DNA from: Agathobacter ruminis
GTDB lineage: Bacteria > Bacillota > Clostridia > Lachnospirales > Lachnospiraceae
Direction: 5' to 3'
NCBI RefSeq assembly: GCF_002735305.1
Contig: NZ_PDYG01000074.1
Coordinates: forward strand, 1-64,000
Length of the DNA: 64,000 bases
The stretch's first letter is position 1. Each line of letters starts with the position of its first letter. This document shows positions 40,362 to 50,400 of the stretch, piece by piece. Made by a program: the position numbers and the translations under genes. The notes under the pieces are model-generated. The model was not told the DNA's origin, made no database searches, and saw only the letters and a program-made list of their open reading frames with translations.

Positions 40362-42695
40362 ATGAGAAATCCACTGATCAAACGAATCCCGAAGGAGTTG
40401 AAAACAGACTGGCGAAAATATATTGTTATCATTGTTTTTTTGGTGATGATGATTGGCGTAATCTCAGGAATGTATGTAGGCCGCGAGAGTATGCTTGAGG
40501 CAATTGATTCGGGGAAAAAAGAATTGAACCTCGAAGACGGAAGTTTTGAACTGTCAAAAAAAGCCACACCGGAATTGCTTGAGCAGATTGGGGAAAAATA
40601 TGTCGACCGGATTTATGAGCAGTTCTATCGTGATGAGTCGGAGACAAAAGAACAGGATCATGCGCATGAAACGACAGTGCGCGTGTTCCGAAGCGATGCA
40701 AAAGTCAATCAGGCATCGTTCCTCAGTGGACGTGCTCCGGAGAATGTCGATGAAATCGCAATTGACAGAATGCATGCGGACAATGTCGGATTATCGATTG
40801 GAGATGAAATCAAAGTAGGAAACCATACCTTTGAAATTGTTGGATTGCTGTCTTATGTGAATTACCTGACACTTCATGAATCCAACAATGATTTGATGTT
40901 TGACGCGTTTGGATTTGATGTTGCAATGGTTACGCCTGAAGCATTTGAATCACTTGACGCGCGTATGCATTACAATTATGCCTATCAATATGAAAACGAA
41001 CCGTCAGACAAGATAGAAGAGGCGGATATGGCGGAAGATTTCCTGAAACACCTGGCTGGCGTGGTCTATGCTGCGGGAAACGGAATTGAGGATTATCTGC
41101 CGGAGTATCTGCGACAGGCGAGCAACTTTGCGCCGTCTGATATTGAAGGGGATTCTACCATGACGGGAATCCTGTGTTATATCTTGATTGGAGTCATTGC
41201 ATTTATTTTTGCAATTACCATCAGTAATACAATTGAAAAAGAGGCATCGGTAATCGGAACCCTGCGCGCGTCAGGATACAGCAAACGTGAAATGATTATG
41301 CATTATATGTCGATGCCGATTATTGTGACACTGATAGGCGCTTTGATTGGCAATATTTTGGGATATACAGCATTTCGAAACGTGGCTGTGAACCTGTATT
41401 ACAATAGTTACAGCCTGCCGACATGCCATCTGGTCTGGAGCAATACAGCTTTGATTAAGACGACGGTGATCCCTCTTGTTTTGATGTTTGTCATCAATCT
41501 GCTTGTGATTGTGCGTAAGATGCAGTTGAGCCCATTGCGGTTCCTTCGCCATGACTTGAACAAGGTGAAACGTACCAAGGCAAGACGTTTACCGAGGTGG
41601 ACTTTTTTGAGACGGTTCCGACTGCGCAATCTGTTTCAGAATCTTCCCAATTATGTCATTTTGATATTCGGGGTCATTTTTATCGAGCTGATGATGTGCT
41701 TTGCCTTTGGTCTGCCGGATTCGTTAAACAATTATTCGACCAAAGCGCCGGATATGATGTTCGCGCCATATCAATATATGTTGATGGATTACAGGGACGC
41801 TGCCGGCCAGACGATTGATACGAAGGAAGCGACTGCGGAAGCGTTCAGTGCGACGACTCTGTTATATGAAAAAAAACAAGGCGGATTCCGAACCGGAATG
41901 GGAAGCGGTGGAGATGAAGCTGTGACAGTATATGGAATTGCAGACGACAGCGCATATATCAGGACAGATGTGCAGCTGAAAAAAGGCGAAGTTTGTCTCT
42001 CTAGTGCATTTGCGGACAAATTTCGATTGAAGGACGGAGATGAGATTACGCTGCATGCGGAATATGAGAACAAAACATATCATTTTAAAGTGGTGGGCCG
42101 CGTGAATTATGATGGCGGAATTGCTGTTTTTATGCCTCAGGATGCGTATCGTAATCTGTTTGGTCAGGATGCGAACGCATTTGACGGATTCTTTTCGCGT
42201 AGGGAAATAACGGATATCAACAACCAGTATATAGCGACGGTTATTACCCAAGAGGATATTTTGAAAGTGACCAATCAGCTGAATCATTCTATGGGAGGAT
42301 TGATGAATGTATTTCGGTATGCGCTGATTGTTATGACAGCCGCATTGATTTATCTGCTGACCAAAATAATCATCGAAAAAAATGAACATTCGATTTCTAT
42401 GATTAAGATTTTGGGATTTGAAAACAGAGAAATTGTATCCCTGTATATGATACCGACAACAATTGCCGTAATCGTTGCCACATTGATCGGGTTTGCGGTT
42501 GGATATGTTTTGATGGTCTGGATTTTTCACATTTTCATGCTGCAGATGGATGGATATTTTGTGTTTTATATGAAACCGGAATCGATGATTCTTGCAGTCG
42601 GATACCTGTTAGTTGGTTATGTGTTTGTGTCGGTCATTGATTTGGGCCGAATTCGAAAGATTCCTATGGATGTCGCATTGAAAACAATGGACTAG
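40362..42695 (+). CDS. ABC transporter permease (FtsX/MacB family)
   Basis: A 777-residue permease. One membrane segment at about residues 20-40 is followed by a large extracellular domain (about 45-260), three segments (about 265-385: YILIGVIAFIFAITISNTIE), a further segment at about 425-445, a second extracellular domain (about 450-640) and three C-terminal segments (about 645-770). This is the double FtsX layout of ten-helix BceB/YtrF-like permeases of Firmicutes. The ATG at 40362 is preferred to 40356 because AAGGGGGA is too near the latter. Confidence 0.9.
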   Translation: MRNPLIKRIPKELKTDWRKYIVIIVFLVMMIGVISGMYVGRESMLEAIDSGKKELNLEDGSFELSKKATPELLEQIGEKYVDRIYEQFYRDESETKEQDHAHETTVRVFRSDAKVNQASFLSGRAPENVDEIAIDRMHADNVGLSIGDEIKVGNHTFEIVGLLSYVNYLTLHESNNDLMFDAFGFDVAMVTPEAFESLDARMHYNYAYQYENEPSDKIEEADMAEDFLKHLAGVVYAAGNGIEDYLPEYLRQASNFAPSDIEGDSTMTGILCYILIGVIAFIFAITISNTIEKEASVIGTLRASGYSKREMIMHYMSMPIIVTLIGALIGNILGYTAFRNVAVNLYYNSYSLPTCHLVWSNTALIKTTVIPLVLMFVINLLVIVRKMQLSPLRFLRHDLNKVKRTKARRLPRWTFLRRFRLRNLFQNLPNYVILIFGVIFIELMMCFAFGLPDSLNNYSTKAPDMMFAPYQYMLMDYRDAAGQTIDTKEATAEAFSATTLLYEKKQGGFRTGMGSGGDEAVTVYGIADDSAYIRTDVQLKKGEVCLSSAFADKFRLKDGDEITLHAEYENKTYHFKVVGRVNYDGGIAVFMPQDAYRNLFGQDANAFDGFFSRREITDINNQYIATVITQEDILKVTNQLNHSMGGLMNVFRYALIVMTAALIYLLTKIIIEKNEHSISMIKILGFENREIVSLYMIPTTIAVIVATLIGFAVGYVLMVWIFHIFMLQMDGYFVFYMKPESMILAVGYLLVGYVFVSVIDLGRIRKIPMDVALKTMD

Positions 42696-42828
42696 AAAAA
42701 TCAGAAAAAATGCACAAAAATAGTACAGAAGTCTGATAAAAAGTAAGAATAATATTTATTTTCTGAACTAAAAGGTGTAAAATCTATTCATACTGTAGGC
42801 AAACATCATTTTAGAAGGAGAATGTATT

Positions 42829-44628
42829 ATGACTAGGAAAAAGGGCTCGTTAATGACGGTTATCGTCGGATCCATTTTTTTGGCAGTTTTGGTAACCGCG
42901 TTGTTAATTGAAACATTTTCAGTAGTCAGCACCGTAAGCAACAATAAAACGCAATCGGAGGAATATAAAGAGCGTTTGCTGGAGGATATCAAGGCGGAGC
43001 TGAAAAATGAAACGCAGGAAGCGATGAGTATTTGCGCAAGTATGAATGCAGGATATGAAGCGGGGACAATGACACTTGATGAGGCAAAGAAGGCTGCGGC
43101 GGACATCATCCGCGAGCTGCGTTACAATGACGGCGACGGTTATTTTTGGGTAGATACCTCTGAAGGAATCAATGTGGTTCTGCTGGGACGGGATACAGAA
43201 GGTCAGTCCAGATGGGATTCGGTTGATCCGAACGGCACATATTTCATTCAGGAAATGATCAAAAACGGCATGCAGTCCGGTGGCGGATATACCAATTTGA
43301 TGTTTGCGAAACCAAATGAGACGGAACCTTTGCCGAAGATTAATTATACGGCTTATTATGAACCGTTCGACTGGGTTATGGGAACCGGTGTATGGGTTGA
43401 TTATATCGATACACTCGTAGAAGCACATGAGAAGGAAACACAGGCGGCATTGACCCAAAGCATTATCCGGTCAGTTGTTGTTGTGGTAGTTTTGATTGTG
43501 ATTGGCGTGGCCATTTCCATTTATATGGGCAAGCGCATCACAAAGCCGATCATTCTGGTTACCGGACAGATGACTCGTATGTCCAACAGCGATTTTACGG
43601 AAAATGAGGACATGCAAAAGGTGGTCAGACTGAAGCGCGAGAACAATGAAATTGGTCAGATTGCTTCTGCGATGGAACTGATGCATAGAAATATCAGAAA
43701 TCTGATGCTCAAAATCAGTGATACAACATCCTATGTGGCATCGGCGTCGGAAGAACTGACGGCAAGTGCATCCCAGTCTGCGGAAGCCAGTGAAATGGTT
43801 GCGGTTTCCTGCACATCAGTCGCCGGCTCATGCAATACACAGATCGAAGCGGTGGAATATGCGAGTGACGAAACCAAACAGTTCGTCAGCAATATGAGTG
43901 AATTTAAAGAGGCAATCAATCGCACGACCGAGATGATCGGAAGCACCAATGAGGCGGCCACAAAGGGTGCGGAAGATATGACCAATGCGACGAATATGAT
44001 GCAGTCGATTAAAGCGTCTGTAGAGAATTCCGCACAAGAAGTGGAAAATCTGGGTGAACAGCTTAAGAATATCGAGAATTTTGTAGATACCATTTCGGAG
44101 ATTGCAACACAGACGAATTTACTGTCATTAAATGCTTCGATAGAAGCTGCAAGGGCAGGTCAGATGGGAAAAGGATTTGCAGTTGTTGCAACAGAAATCA
44201 GCAAGCTTGCGGATGAGTCGAATCAGGCAGCGCTCAATATTACCGCGCTCATCTCGGATATTATGAAAAAATCCGAGGAGGCAGTTGACGCAATGCGGAT
44301 CGGTGCTCAGTCTGTGGTAGAAGGAACAGAGACGGTAAATGAAGCCGGCGCGACATTTGGAAATATTGTTGAGATGGTATATTCGATTTCAGAACAATCC
44401 GCCCGCATGAGTCAGATTGTGGATCATCTGTCTGTCGGCACGGATACCATTGCGGATAATATTCAAAAAATTGAAAGCATGAGCATCAGTGTTGCGGATG
44501 AGACCCAGAGTGTTTCTGCTGCTTCGCAGGAACAGACGGCATCCTCCAACGAAGTTGCGGAGGCTTCGGATCGTTTGGCCGAAAATGCCCAGGAACTTCA
44601 GGCGGTTGTTGCTCAATTTGATTTGTGA
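42829..44628 (+). CDS. Methyl-accepting chemotaxis protein with Cache domain
   Basis: A 599-residue transmembrane receptor. TM1 is at about 9-31, and the sensor is a single Cache domain (ELRYNDGDGYFWVDTSEGIN; YEPFDWVMGTGVWVDYID). TM2 (about 210-232) leads to HAMP and the methyl-accepting domain, whose tip LSLNASIEAARAGQMGKGFA is fully conserved. Domains with the DGDGYFWV pattern often sense small organic acids. AGAAGGAGAATGTATT precedes the ATG. Monocistronic. Confidence 0.93.
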   Translation: MTRKKGSLMTVIVGSIFLAVLVTALLIETFSVVSTVSNNKTQSEEYKERLLEDIKAELKNETQEAMSICASMNAGYEAGTMTLDEAKKAAADIIRELRYNDGDGYFWVDTSEGINVVLLGRDTEGQSRWDSVDPNGTYFIQEMIKNGMQSGGGYTNLMFAKPNETEPLPKINYTAYYEPFDWVMGTGVWVDYIDTLVEAHEKETQAALTQSIIRSVVVVVVLIVIGVAISIYMGKRITKPIILVTGQMTRMSNSDFTENEDMQKVVRLKRENNEIGQIASAMELMHRNIRNLMLKISDTTSYVASASEELTASASQSAEASEMVAVSCTSVAGSCNTQIEAVEYASDETKQFVSNMSEFKEAINRTTEMIGSTNEAATKGAEDMTNATNMMQSIKASVENSAQEVENLGEQLKNIENFVDTISEIATQTNLLSLNASIEAARAGQMGKGFAVVATEISKLADESNQAALNITALISDIMKKSEEAVDAMRIGAQSVVEGTETVNEAGATFGNIVEMVYSISEQSARMSQIVDHLSVGTDTIADNIQKIESMSISVADETQSVSAASQEQTASSNEVAEASDRLAENAQELQAVVAQFDL

Positions 44629-44645
44629 TTGATTTGAAGGATGTA

Positions 44646-44680
44646 CAAAAAGTCCTGCGCATTAGCGCAGGACTTTTTTT
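44646..44680. terminator. Bidirectional terminator, holds lacI stop codon in its loop
   Basis: AAAAAGTCCTGCGC and GCGCAGGACTTTTT form a perfect stem with loop ATTA. On the minus strand the stop codon TAA of the LacI gene lies in the loop. Confidence 0.93.
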
Positions 44681-45699
44681 GTGGAACCACGATATATGAT
44701 CTCGCTGTCGACGTAACTGGTTCGATAAGGGATAGCGGGATTTTTGATGCGTGACAGAAGCAGCTCGGCTGCCAAAATTCCCATGGATTGGTTGTGAATG
44801 TGGACGGTGGTCAGCCCCGGATCAAGGAGCGATGCTTCCGGAGCATCATCGAATCCGCACAACATGGTATCGTCCGGAACCTTTTTACCAAGAAAACGCA
44901 AGGCTTTGTAGCAGGAAAGCGAAAGGAAATCGTTCGCACAGAAAAAAGCATCCGGCAGAACCGGAAGATTGGCAATCTGCTCGCAAAGCCAGTTCGGATC
45001 ACTGTAGGGACTGGTGTCATCGGCAAGAATGCAAAGCGATAAATCGATCGGGATTCCTGCGTCGGTCAATGCCAGCTGATATGCCTGCCAACGTTCGTAA
45101 AAGGATTGGCAGTGATATCGGTCTCCAACAAAAGAAATATGTCGGCATCCGGACTGAATCAGTGAGGAAATCAGACGATGGGTGCTGACAAAGTTTTCCA
45201 TATACAGTTTGTCAGAGTCCGGCAAAATCGCTTTTGAAATCGCAGGTGTGTCCACAAACAACATTGGAATTTCACTGCGACACAGGAACTGACAATAGTC
45301 AACAGAAAACATTTCCAGGCAAAGAATGCCGGCTACATGGCTTTTGTTAAAGTTGGCCGGGAAGCTGAGCTGCCGGATCTCCTGATCTCGAATGATATTA
45401 ATCGAGAATTTGTATCCCATTTGATTGATTTTATGCTGAAATGCTTCAAGCAATTTTGAGCCGGAATGTGAACTGCCCGGGAAGGATTGCGTGAAAAGCG
45501 CAATTTCGAAATTGGATTGCGAAGAATTGTCAATCGTCGGTTCAATAAACTGTTTGTATCCCATTTCCTGCGCCTTCTCATAAATCAGCGCACGTGTTTC
45601 GGCTGAAACATTCTGCGAATTATTGAGTGCGCGGGAGACTGTGTTCCGGGACAACCCCAGCTCTTTTGCGATTTGTTGAAGGGTGACACGATGGCTCAT
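44662..45699 (-). CDS. LacI-family transcriptional regulator 1
   Basis: A 345-residue repressor. The HTH (VTLQQIAKELGLSRNTVSRA, hinge ALNNSQNVSAETR) binds DNA and the periplasmic-binding-like domain (about 65-345) the sugar signal. It is divergent from the GH32-like lipoprotein gene, whose promoter holds matching operator-like repeats, so it probably represses that unit. It is a clear paralogue of the regulator at 51568 (compare SGSKLLEAFQ with FGSKLLDSFQ). The last codons form one arm of the terminator. Confidence 0.92.
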   Translation of the reverse strand: MSHRVTLQQIAKELGLSRNTVSRALNNSQNVSAETRALIYEKAQEMGYKQFIEPTIDNSSQSNFEIALFTQSFPGSSHSGSKLLEAFQHKINQMGYKFSINIIRDQEIRQLSFPANFNKSHVAGILCLEMFSVDYCQFLCRSEIPMLFVDTPAISKAILPDSDKLYMENFVSTHRLISSLIQSGCRHISFVGDRYHCQSFYERWQAYQLALTDAGIPIDLSLCILADDTSPYSDPNWLCEQIANLPVLPDAFFCANDFLSLSCYKALRFLGKKVPDDTMLCGFDDAPEASLLDPGLTTVHIHNQSMGILAAELLLSRIKNPAIPYRTSYVDSEIIYRGSTKKVLR

Positions 45700-45767
45700 G
45701 GACCTGTTCTCCGTTTCTTAAATTCTTTTTATGCTCTTTAGGATACCTTATTTATCTGAATGTGTCA

Positions 45768-45916
45768 ATTGCACCATTTTTGGAGTGAATTCCACATGAA
45801 ATCCCCCTTTTTTTTCAGTATATGCACAAAAATGCACAGTGTTTACTACTATATTTTCACAAAAATGGTGCAAATGTAGCAAAAATATTGACGCAAAAAT
45901 GGTGCGGTAGTAAACT
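45768..45916 (+). promoter_or_regulatory. Promoter and repeated operators of the GH32 lipoprotein unit
   Basis: TTGACG (45888-45893), 17 bp, TAAACT (45911-45916). The spacer is CAAAAATGGTGCGGTAG. The same half-site recurs at 45861-45878 (AAAAATGGTGCAAATGTA) and inverted at 45768-45783 (ATTGCACCATTTTTGG). Repressor binding in the spacer would block RNA polymerase; the flanking copies would allow looping or control of the divergent lacI gene. Confidence 0.7.
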
Positions 45917-45966
45917 AATATTTATCAAGAAGTTAGCGCAAAAACGCGGAAAAACAAGGAGGAAGT

Positions 45967-47460
45967 ATGCGAAAAGGACGAAAAATACTGGGGATAGCAT
46001 TAGTTGGGGCTATGCTTGTCTCAGCGTTTGGATGCGGGAAGAATGGTGCAAATGCACCAGTGAAGGAGGAGGCACAGGATCATACATTGTATCCGATGGC
46101 GGCTGAGTCATTTGTCGGCGATACCATGCCATATTTTGATGGTGGAACCTATCACATCTTTTATCTGGCAGATATGAGAGATGGCAAAGTGGGTTATCAT
46201 CCGTGGGCACTGATGGATACGGAGGACTTCACTTCATATGAGTTTTTCGGAGAAGTCATTCCCTACGGCGAATCTGCGGATACGCAGGACAATGCACTGG
46301 GAACCGGTAGTGTGATCAAAGACAAGAGTAATGTATATCATGCATTTTATACCGGTCATAATGACATTCGTTCTCCGAAGGAAGCCATTATGCACGCAAC
46401 CAGTACAGATTTGAAACACTGGGAGAAACAGCCGGATGATACCTTTATCTCGGACGGGACATATTCCACCGATGACTTCAGAGATCCGTATGTTTTGTAT
46501 ATGGAGGATGAGGATGAATACTGGATGCTCATTACCACCAGAAAAGACAATATGGGAGTTATTGCAAAATATGTATCGAAGGACCTGAAGACATGGACTG
46601 ACGGTGGTGTTTTCTTCAAAAATGATATGGGATCGGATTCCAATCTGGAATGTCCGACGCTTCTGAAGTATCAGGGAGAGTGGTATTTGACATTTTCAGA
46701 TCAGTGGCCGAATCGAGTGGTTCATTATCGAAAAACAGATGACCTGACAAAAGGGTTCGAAAAACCGGAAAAAGATAGCTTTGACGGAAATGGCTTTTAT
46801 GCCGGCCGCCTGGAAACAGATGGAAACAGATTGTTTTTGGTAGGTTGGAACGGTACGAAGGTGGATCACCTGGATGGAGGTGATTACGAATGGGGTGGCA
46901 ATATGGTGGCGCATGAGCTGGTACAGGAGGCAGATAAAAGCCTTCATGTTGTGCTCAATTCATCCATCGCCAAAGAGCTGAATCACCCGTTGGATAACAA
47001 TCCACAGCAATACACGGAATCGATAGAGCGGAAGGACAGCTCCTATCGCTTCTCGGGAAAAGAATACGAGATGGTGCGCATGCAGTTGCTCGAAGGAAGT
47101 TATTTGATTGAAGCGGATATTGCTGATTACAACAAAGACGGATTGTTTGGATTCGCATTTAATCCGGATGAGGAGCAGGTCGGCAATTTGAATTTGGTTT
47201 TTGATGTGAAACATGGAGAAATCAAATTTTATAATACCAACCAATTATATGCGCAGGATCCGCAGACAACGGTAGATTTTGACTTTGGGGATTGTGAAGC
47301 CATTCATGTTTCGCTGGTGATTTCTGATGGGGTCGCAGTGATGTATGTCAATGATACAGTCGCGCTGACAGCGCGTATGTATATGTCACAGGGAACAGAC
47401 TGGGGATTTTTCAGCATTGAGTCTCCGGTATCGTTCCAAAATGTTTCACTTAGTAAATAG
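45967..47460 (+). CDS. Surface lipoprotein with GH32-type beta-fructosidase fold
   Basis: A 497-residue lipoprotein: basic N-terminus, hydrophobic stretch, lipobox ending at Cys23 (SAFGC). The five-bladed propeller of clan GH-J is indicated by VGDTMPYFDGGTYHIFYL (with Asp as the likely nucleophile in place of the WMNDPNG box), FRDPYVLY (RDP motif) and ECPTLLKY (EC motif, acid/base Glu). A beta-sandwich domain follows (about 370-497). It would cut fructans at the outer cell face. AAGGAGGAAGT precedes the ATG. Shares a transcript with the seven-repeat protein. Confidence 0.85.
   Translation: MRKGRKILGIALVGAMLVSAFGCGKNGANAPVKEEAQDHTLYPMAAESFVGDTMPYFDGGTYHIFYLADMRDGKVGYHPWALMDTEDFTSYEFFGEVIPYGESADTQDNALGTGSVIKDKSNVYHAFYTGHNDIRSPKEAIMHATSTDLKHWEKQPDDTFISDGTYSTDDFRDPYVLYMEDEDEYWMLITTRKDNMGVIAKYVSKDLKTWTDGGVFFKNDMGSDSNLECPTLLKYQGEWYLTFSDQWPNRVVHYRKTDDLTKGFEKPEKDSFDGNGFYAGRLETDGNRLFLVGWNGTKVDHLDGGDYEWGGNMVAHELVQEADKSLHVVLNSSIAKELNHPLDNNPQQYTESIERKDSSYRFSGKEYEMVRMQLLEGSYLIEADIADYNKDGLFGFAFNPDEEQVGNLNLVFDVKHGEIKFYNTNQLYAQDPQTTVDFDFGDCEAIHVSLVISDGVAVMYVNDTVALTARMYMSQGTDWGFFSIESPVSFQNVSLSK
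46044..46059 (+). promoter_or_regulatory. Intragenic palindrome, candidate LacI operator
   Basis: TGGTGCA-AA-TGCACCA, a perfect 7-bp inverted repeat just after the lipobox codon. It contains the half-site repeated in the upstream promoter. Confidence 0.55.
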
Positions 47461-47469
47461 GAGGGGGAA

Positions 47470-50400
47470 ATGCGTAAGTTTAAGAAATTGTCTGTGAAGG
47501 CAAAATCAATCGCTGCCGGTTCTGTGGCGATTGTCACAGCATCTGCAGTTGCGGTTGTACTGCTGGGGCATCCGAGCGTACAGGAACTGGTTACGGCAGA
47601 TAAGACTTTTGCAGCCACATGGCCGACTTCGTTTGCGGGCGATGATTACGAAGAACCGGATTTCAAAGATGTGCCCGGAAGAACCAATAACGCGTTTAAT
47701 GTAGCGGACTTTGGGGAGCAGGGCAGCAATGGCTGGTTTTATCGGTACGGAGATGCGGATCATCCGCAGCGCTCGCACCGGATGGAATCCTTTGACGGAG
47801 AAAAATATTTCGTAATCGGCGCAACCGGTTTGGAGATGAAAAAGGATTTTTGCCATACGGCAGACCAGACAGCGCCAATTTTAGAGTGGCGAGCTGCAGA
47901 AGACGGTGTTGTCAATGTCAATCTCACATATGTGAAGAATGTCAACGGGGACAAGAATCCATCATTCCCGGACGGTGTCAAGATTGCGGTCTACAAAGGC
48001 GAGGAGATGCTCTTTGTAAAGCAGGTTGAAGTAAGCACCGAGAAGGATAATCTTTTGGAAACATCCCTGAAGGATTTGGATGTGAAAACACATGAAAGTC
48101 TGTACTTTGTAGTGGATCCGATGAGCAATAATGCATACGATGGAGGTTCGTTGTATGTGTCGATTCACGACAAGGATCATGTGGGAACGGATATCGAGCA
48201 GGTAGAGAGCCGTAGTAATAATAATGCTTCAATCATTGATGACTTTGGGGAGCAGGGGAAAAACGGCTGGTGTTATCTCTATGGAGAAGATGTGGAACAT
48301 GCCAAATTCGTATCGGATTTTGCAAATGACACATACATGAATGAGACATCGCCGAATCTGACCTTCAGTCAGTTCTTTGTGCATCCGTCGCTGAACCATA
48401 ATGCAATCTATAGCTGGACACCGGCGGTAGCAGGCACCATTGATTTGGATATGAAATATACCAAATTTGAGCAGCATGACGGAAATCCAAAGTATCCGGA
48501 CGGCGTGACGGTGGAAGTATATCGCAATGATGAAAAATTATATTCGAAACAGGTCAATCCGTTGGACAGCGGAAATGTTGATGTATATTATTCCGAAAAA
48601 GGAATCTCGGTACAACCGACAGACCGATTGTATTTTGTAGTTTGTGCAAATGAAAATGCTTCCTATGATGGCGGAAACTTTGATATCCGAATTGCAGATC
48701 GAAACGGTTCTACGGATGAATCGGATGTCTATGTGGACGAGACAAGTGAAACAAGACAGAATTTTGCCGATACAAAATACGATTTCGGAGAGCAGGGAAA
48801 TAACGGATGGATTTATCAGGAAGGAAAGGGTGATGATCCGTTCGGCTGCTATAATATGACAGGGTATGATGCAGCAGAAGATCGCTATATGGACGATAGC
48901 TTTCTGGAAATTAAAAGAGATTTTGTAAATACCGGAAAAGGCAAATCTGCAGTCATTAAATGGAAGGTGGCGCAGGACGGAGCTGTACGAATCAAAGCGG
49001 CTTATACAAAACTGCTGAACGAGGATTCCAATCCATCTTATCCGGATGGCACAAGGGTTTCGATTTATTATAACAATCAGCTACTCAATCAGGAGGAATT
49101 TGCACCGAATCGGGAAGAGGAAATTACGAAGCGTCTCGATGTGGATTCTGTAGATGTAAAAGCCGGCGGATACATTACCATGGTTGTAAACGGCAAAGAG
49201 AACAATGCATATGACGGCGGCAAATATGAGTTTGCGATTGAATCCATCAGCCCGCTGGTTGGGGAAACTGAAAATGATGTGAAATCAACAGCCAAAAACA
49301 ACAATGCTTCCGTGATGGATCATTTCGGAAAACAGGGCACAAACGGATTTTATTATCAATATGGATATTATCAGGATCCTTTCTATGCGGTAAATGTGGA
49401 ACGCTGTGAGAATGGCGAGAAATATTTCACCAATGACGGAATTGAGATTAAAAAAGATTTTATCATGCCGGGTAACAAAGGCCGCGCTGCCATTGTGAAA
49501 TGGGTTGCACCTCAAAAGGGTGAAGTCAATGTGGGGCTGGTCTACAACAAGCTGATAAATGAAGATGCAAATCCGTCCTGGCCGGATGGCGTGCAGGTAA
49601 CCTTGTTCAAAAACAGCAAGGTATTGCGCACAGAATATTTTGCTCCTGACACCGAAAAAGAAGTTTCCAAAGACTTGTCGGTGAAAAAGGTAAAGGTGAA
49701 ACCGGGAGATTGTATCACCTTTATGGTGGACGGACTCGAAAATACTGCCTATGATGGCGGAACCTATCGTTTTACCATTGAGGATGCAAAGGTTATTACA
49801 ACAGATGAAAAAAACGACAGTGAAGAAAATATAGCCAGTTTGAAAGAAGACTTTGGAGATCAGGGTTCAAACGGTTGGTACTATCTCGAGGGCGCAAGTC
49901 TTGCGGAAGCGGAAGTATTAACCGTGAAGACGGAGGATGGCTTTGGCTACAAGTCCAGAAAGCAGGACGGACTTGAACTGAAAAGTGACTTCGTACAACC
50001 GCGTTTGGGAAGTGATGCGATTTATCAGTGGGTTGTGGCAAAAGACGGATATATCGATGTCTATGGCGATTATACGAAATTCGGACATAATGATCCGAAT
50101 GTGTCATGGCCGGATGGAACCAATGTTTCGATCTACCTGAATCAAAAAAGACTTTCTTATAAGAAAGTGGGATGTAAAGTCGGTGAAGGAAATGATACGG
50201 TTTATACCATTAATTTCTCAAAATTAAAAGTCAAAGCCGGAGACAAAATCTCCTTTATGATTGGCGCAAACGAAAATGTAGCATGGGATGGCGGTCGTCT
50301 TGCAATTCAGATTCGACCATACAAAAAAGACCGCAACAACGAAACCGTGCTAAAGGATGATTTCGGAGCACAGGGCGAAAACGGTTGGAATTACGGAATG